Positions 6,761 to 8,802 of a stretch of 8,802 nt of DNA are shown piece by piece. The notes under the pieces are model-generated. The model did no database searches and was not told where the DNA came from. It was given only the letters and a program-made list of their open reading frames with translations. Position numbers and translations under genes: made by a program. Source of the DNA: Holophagaceae bacterium UBA706 (lineage in GTDB: Bacteria; Acidobacteriota; Holophagae; Holophagales; Holophagaceae); the NCBI GenBank assembly GCA_002298155.1, contig DBME01000456.1:2015-10816 (forward strand), in the 5' to 3' direction. Within the stretch, counting starts at the first letter, position 1. Every line of letters begins with the position of its first letter.

Positions 6761-7397
6761 TTTTCTTGGCGCCCCAGAAACGGGATTCGGTGCCCTGCAC
6801 CAGACGGTTGATGTTGGGGGCGTGCTTGCGGATCACCAGACCCACCAGGAGCGCCCAGGCGAGGATGGGCCACTGGGCCATGCCCTCGTGGATGGGCGGC
6901 CGGGCCCATTCGCCCATGAACCCCATGACCGTCAGGAGCAGCACCACCGCCGCCACCACGCTGCCCAGGCTCACGTAGCGGAAGACCAGCAGCAGCAGGA
7001 CGAAGGCCCCCAGGGCCGGCAGGACCATGGCGGCGTGGTAGGCCAGGACGGCCCCCAGGGCCGTGGCCACCCCCTTGCCGCCCTGGAACTTCAGCCAGGG
7101 CGTGAAGACGTGCCCCGCCACCGCGGCCAGGGCCACGAAGGCCAGGAATTCGGGCTGGAAGTGGGCGCACTTGGCCAGGTACACCGGCAGGAAGCCCTTG
7201 GCGGCGTCCAGCAGGAGAGTGGCGATGCCCAGGCCCTTGCCGCCGGCGCGCATGACGTTGGTGGCACCGATGTTGCCCGACCCATGGGCACGCACGTCGC
7301 CCTTGCCGGCGAGGCGCACCAGGACGAGTCCGAAGGGGATGCTTCCGGCCAGGAAGGCCCCGAAGCACCACAGCGCGTAAAGTTTGATGGCGTGCAT
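6753..7397 (-). CDS. plsY: Acyl-phosphate:glycerol-3-phosphate acyltransferase PlsY
   Basis: PlsY is an inner-membrane enzyme that transfers an acyl group from acyl-phosphate (made by PlsX) to glycerol-3-phosphate, giving lysophosphatidic acid. With this start the protein has 214 residues and about five hydrophobic segments, as in the family. The three PlsY motifs are present: HGSGNIGATN (38-47), GGKGVATALG (106-115), and KHAPNINRL.QGTES near the C-terminus (191-205). AGSIPFG (17-23) in the first membrane segment is also typical. The start is uncertain. Candidates are ATG at 7397 (used here; a GGA lies about six bases upstream), ATG at 7403, and ATG at 7430. The last adds a polar stretch before the first membrane segment, has no Shine-Dalgarno sequence, and is least likely. 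The gene leads a two-gene unit with gpsA. PlsX is not in the window. Confidence 0.95.
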   Translation of the reverse strand: MHAIKLYALWCFGAFLAGSIPFGLVLVRLAGKGDVRAHGSGNIGATNVMRAGGKGLGIATLLLDAAKGFLPVYLAKCAHFQPEFLAFVALAAVAGHVFTPWLKFQGGKGVATALGAVLAYHAAMVLPALGAFVLLLLVFRYVSLGSVVAAVVLLLTVMGFMGEWARPPIHEGMAQWPILAWALLVGLVIRKHAPNINRLVQGTESRFWGAKKNA

Positions 7398-7437
7398 TTC
7401 CATTCCAGAAGGGTAGCCGATCCGGCCCATGTCGGGA

Positions 7438-7443
7438 TAGGAT
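7438..7443 (+). promoter_or_regulatory. Possible -10 element (TAGGAT) for the lipoprotein gene
   Basis: TAGGAT resembles TATAAT at four of six positions and would start transcription around 7450, giving a short leader before the ribosome-binding site. No recognisable -35 box lies at the right spacing. The plsY-lipoprotein spacer is under 80 nt, so promoters for both directions must lie in or near it. Low confidence. Confidence 0.2.
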
Positions 7444-7463
7444 GCTCGATCGTTCCCGCAACC

Positions 7464-7469
7464 GGGAGG
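7464..7469 (+). promoter_or_regulatory. Strong Shine-Dalgarno GGGAGG that selects a TTG start
   Basis: GGGAGG is followed by five bases and then TTG at 7475. This spacing is near ideal and favours the TTG over the in-frame ATG at 7442, which has no such site and would add a charged stretch before the signal peptide. The in-frame GTG at 7469 overlaps the Shine-Dalgarno sequence itself and is excluded by position. Confidence 0.65.
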
Positions 7470-7474
7470 TGTGC

Positions 7475-8802
7475 TTGCAATCCAAGGCTTTTCTCGTCTG
7501 CATCCCGCTGGTATTTTTCCTTGCCTGCGGGGGCGGCTCCTCGCCCGAAGCCCCGAAGATCGTCGCCGTGCAGCCCGACGCTGTCAGTCTCCAGACGGGC
7601 CAGTCGCGGACCTTCACGGCCACCGTGGACGGTGCCGCCACGACCCAGGTGACCTGGTCGGTGGTGGAGGCCGCCGGCGGCGCCATCACCTCCGGCGGCG
7701 TCTATAAGGCGCCCGGCACGGCCGGGACCTGGCACGTGAAGGCGGCCCTGACCTCGGATCCCACCCACGCGGCCACGGCCACGGTGACCGTGACCGTGCC
7801 CACCTCCGGGGTTCCGGGCCTGGGCATCGGCGCCCCCCTCAACGGCTACCGCCCCTTTCCCGCCGGCAACGCTTGGAACCAGGATGTCTCGACCCTGCCC
7901 GTCGACCCCCGTTCCGACGCCATCATCGCCTTCGTGGGCGCCACCGCGGGCCTCCATCCCGACTTCGCTTCGAGCACCTACGGCATCCCCTACGCCGTCG
8001 TCACCGGCACCCAGGCCCGGGTGGCCATCGCCTACCAGGCCTACGGCGACGAGAGCGACCCCGGCCCCATGCCCATCCCCGACCCTCCGCCCTACGAGGG
8101 CACCTCGCCCACCGACACCCGCGGCGACCGGCACGTGCTGGTGCTGGACCGGGACAACAACTTCCTCTACGAGCTCTATGCCTCCCAGCGCCAGCCCGAC
8201 GGTTCCTGGAAGGCCGACAGCGGGGCCATCTGGGACCTGACGATCAACGACCAGCGCCCCTGGGGCTGGACCAGCAGCGACGCGGGGGGCCTGCCCGTGT
8301 TTCCCGGGCTGGCGGTGTACGACGAAGTGGCCGCCGGGGAGGTCAAGCATGCCCTGCGGTTCACCGTGCCCGCCGCGGCCAGGTCCTTCGTGCTTCCCGC
8401 CACCCATATCGCGGGCCTGTCCAGCGATCCCAACGCGCCGCCCATGGGCATGCGGGTGCGCCTGAAGGCCTCCAAGGACATCTCCGGCTTCGGGCCCCAG
8501 GCCCAGGTCATCCTTCGGGGCCTCAAGAAATACGGAATGATCCTCGCGGACAACGGCTCGGCCTGGTACCTCACCGGCTGCCCCGACCCGGGCTGGGACG
8601 ACGACGACCTGCACGCCTTGGGGAACATCACCGGGGCGGATCTGGAGGTGGTGCAGATGGGCACCGTGTACACCACGCCGCCCACCGGGCCCGATCCGGT
8701 CATCCAGGCCTTCTCCGCGACGCCCGGGACCGTGGCCTCGGGGGCTGCCGTGACCTTGTCCTGGACCGCCACGGACGCCACGCGGTTCTTCGTGACGCCG
8801 GG
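7475..8802 (+). CDS. Lipoprotein with Ig-like domains and an unnamed conserved domain, 3' end outside window
   Basis: The frame is open from the TTG at 7475 to the right edge (442 full codons), with typical GC-rich codon use. The N-terminus is a lipoprotein signal: Lys4, a hydrophobic core (5-17), and FLAC with the acylated Cys at 18, followed by a GGGSS linker. Residues about 28-108 form a bacterial Ig-like (Big-type) domain (AVSLQTGQSRTFTATV, VTWSV, GGVYKAP, ATVTVTV). Residues about 125-395 are a single domain rich in Trp, Asp and Pro. Conspicuous segments are AWNQDVSTLPVDP (133-145), GDRHVLVLDRDN (217-228), WTSSDAGGLPVFPGL (265-279), ALRFTVP (293-299), MRVRLKASKDISGF (326-339), KKYGMILADNGSAWY (351-365) and DPGWDDDDLHAL (371-382). 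From about 407 a second Ig-like domain begins (FSATPGTVASGAAVTLSWTA) and is cut by the edge. I recall similar proteins from acidobacterial and other secretomes but know no established function. It is probably exported and surface- or periplasm-anchored. Confidence 0.88.
   Translation, partial: MQSKAFLVCIPLVFFLACGGGSSPEAPKIVAVQPDAVSLQTGQSRTFTATVDGAATTQVTWSVVEAAGGAITSGGVYKAPGTAGTWHVKAALTSDPTHAATATVTVTVPTSGVPGLGIGAPLNGYRPFPAGNAWNQDVSTLPVDPRSDAIIAFVGATAGLHPDFASSTYGIPYAVVTGTQARVAIAYQAYGDESDPGPMPIPDPPPYEGTSPTDTRGDRHVLVLDRDNNFLYELYASQRQPDGSWKADSGAIWDLTINDQRPWGWTSSDAGGLPVFPGLAVYDEVAAGEVKHALRFTVPAAARSFVLPATHIAGLSSDPNAPPMGMRVRLKASKDISGFGPQAQVILRGLKKYGMILADNGSAWYLTGCPDPGWDDDDLHALGNITGADLEVVQMGTVYTTPPTGPDPVIQAFSATPGTVASGAAVTLSWTATDATRFFVTP

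Noticed and set aside
6246..7652. Long plus-strand open frame opposite gpsA and plsY
   Set aside because: It is a shadow of two clearly identified minus-strand genes. The product is low-complexity with no family motifs.
7091..8614. Long minus-strand open frame opposite the lipoprotein gene and into plsY
   Set aside because: It is an antisense shadow typical of GC-rich DNA. The product is low-complexity Gly/Val/Arg-rich, while the plus frame has a signal peptide, Ig-like domain and conserved motifs.

Overview
This 8.8 kb window comes from a very GC-rich bacterial chromosome and carries mostly core genes. The strong G/C third-position bias, and a lipoprotein that combines an Ig-like domain with a surface domain of a style I associate with Acidobacteriota, suggest an acidobacterium, possibly class Holophagae (Geothrix/Holophaga-like). 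That placement is an inference from style and memory, not from a database match.

Layout, left to right. (1) Positions 1-3029, + strand: the smc condensin gene. It enters from outside the window, so about the first 140-150 residues, including Walker A, are missing. (2) Positions 3030-3464: a 435-nt stretch with no credible gene. Its first part is a strikingly AT-rich island with a 10-bp direct repeat and several DnaA-box-like 9-mers. Its second part has a hairpin, a short palindrome and a good intrinsic terminator. (3) Positions 3465-4844 and 4867-5742, + strand: radA (DNA recombination/repair ATPase), followed after 22 nt by a YicC-family endoribonuclease gene. (4) Positions 5753-7397, - strand: plsY and gpsA, overlapping by 8 nt and convergent with yicC across only 10 nt. 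(5) Position 7475 to the right edge, + strand, divergent from plsY: a lipoprotein with an Ig-like domain, a conserved domain I cannot name, and the start of a second Ig-like domain. This frame stays open to the window edge and starts at a TTG behind a strong Shine-Dalgarno sequence.

How the genes work together. GpsA makes sn-glycerol-3-phosphate and PlsY acylates it to lysophosphatidic acid, so the minus-strand pair is the entry to phospholipid synthesis. Smc and RadA both act on chromosome maintenance (segregation, recombination intermediates). YicC acts in RNA turnover. The lipoprotein is probably an accessory cell-envelope gene.

The least ordinary parts are the AT-rich spacer between smc and radA (candidate replication origin or DnaA-controlled region, plus a possible small RNA or attenuated leader) and the unnamed lipoprotein domain. 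I found no mobile element, CRISPR array, tRNA, rRNA or defence system.
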